Shown here one piece after another: positions 63,712 to 64,000 of a stretch of 64,000 nucleotides of DNA. The DNA comes from Pseudomonas sp. RIT-PI-S (GTDB lineage: Bacteria; Pseudomonadota; Gammaproteobacteria; Pseudomonadales; Pseudomonadaceae). Numbering within the stretch: the stretch's first letter is position 1; each line of letters opens with the position of its first letter. Below the pieces are notes generated by a model. It worked only from the letters and a program-made list of their open reading frames with translations. It was not told the DNA's origin and made no database searches. The position numbers were made by a program, and so were the translations under genes. The stretch lies in contig NZ_JANZKJ010000010.1 in NCBI RefSeq assembly GCF_025642975.1, positions 118,187 through 182,186 on the forward strand. Direction: 5' to 3'.

Positions 63712-64000
63712 TCAAGTGCCCTTGGTCAGGTTGAAGGTAAACGGTGCACGCAAGGTGACCGAACCGCCGTGCAGCTTTTCGGCGGGTGGCACCGGCAATG
63801 GCTGCGCCCGATTCACGGCGCGAAGCGCGGCGCGGTCGAGCAGGCTGCTGCCTGAACTGCTGGCAACATTCGCGTCCAGCACCCGCCCTTGGTTGTCGAG
63901 CGTGAACTCAACAATTACCTGGCCTTCGGTGCCCCGGCTCCGAGCGCCTGGCGGGTATTCCTTGAATCGTGCCAAGCGCCCGAGGACCTCGCTTTCCCAA
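63712..64000 (-). CDS. TonB C-terminal domain protein, 5' end beyond the window
   Basis: 96 codons of open frame run to the window edge, beginning WESEVLGRLARFKEYPPGARSRGTEG and ending FNLTKGT. This is the TonB C-terminal domain that grips the TonB box of outer-membrane receptors, with the YPPxAR motif and the GxVxVxFTLDxxGxV strand intact. The N-terminal membrane anchor and Pro-rich linker lie upstream, outside the window. In P. putida an exbB-exbD-tonB operon follows oxyR, which fits; it could also be another TonB paralogue. Confidence 0.9.
   Translation of the reverse strand, partial: WESEVLGRLARFKEYPPGARSRGTEGQVIVEFTLDNQGRVLDANVASSSGSSLLDRAALRAVNRAQPLPVPPAEKLHGGSVTLRAPFTFNLTKGT

Overview
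This 64 kb window is a piece of a Pseudomonas chromosome, most like the P. putida group. The basis is gene order and family content: glmS, cls, pdxY, uvrD, the pycR/pycA/oadA divergon, aspA, purEK, pstSCAB-phoU, phoBR, ubiCA, rubredoxin, hupA, recG, oxyR and a tonB-like gene in one run, in high-GC DNA with Pseudomonas codon use. The order and a parS-like site place it near the origin of replication. I see no insertion sequence, prophage, CRISPR array, rRNA or tRNA gene. The window opens inside glmS and closes inside a TonB-type gene.

Layout. 1-9.6 kb: glmS (3' part, with an apparently empty Tn7 attachment site), cardiolipin synthase, a small periplasmic DUF3617 protein ending on a parS-like palindrome, a COG0523 metallochaperone GTPase, pdxY, a hotdog thioesterase, a CPA2 antiporter and a SUKH-fold protein. 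9.6-21.6 kb: a Tim44-like membrane protein, uvrD, a PAS-GGDEF-EAL protein, an RpiR-type regulator with a HexR-like operator, and pyruvate carboxylase (pycA, oadA) divergent from its LysR regulator. 21.6-30.7 kb: an M48 protease with an apparent frameshift near its end, then a block that looks concerned with acetylation and deacetylation of polyamines or related amines: two GNATs and a PaiB-like protein divergent from a MocR regulator, a polyamine-binding protein, an acetylpolyamine amidohydrolase and an AraC regulator. 30.8-35 kb: asparaginase, an amino acid:Na+ symporter and aspartase. 35-42.5 kb: a LysR regulator, a secreted metzincin, purEK, small envelope proteins, a sugar-phosphate mutarotase, a thioesterase and an MFS carrier. 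42.6-55 kb: the phosphate regulon (pstS, pstC, pstA, pstB, phoU; phoB, phoR) with three readable Pho boxes, interrupted by a response regulator, an M23 peptidase and a CNNM/CorC-type membrane protein. 55-64 kb: ubiC-ubiA, rubredoxin, HU, two DUF2382 stress proteins in AT-richer DNA, a YbaK-like/HDOD fusion, recG, oxyR and a partial tonB.

The most striking non-coding signals are chromosomal. There is one parS-like site, and at least eight exact DnaA boxes (hand estimate well under one expected from base composition). Two of these, with two near-matches, sit on one strand in a 12-nt register inside the linker-coding part of the MocR gene, where they force several rare TTA codons. That cluster is my best candidate for something undescribed, for example a datA-like DnaA-binding locus hidden in a coding region. 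All functions are read from sequence and family knowledge; nothing was searched.
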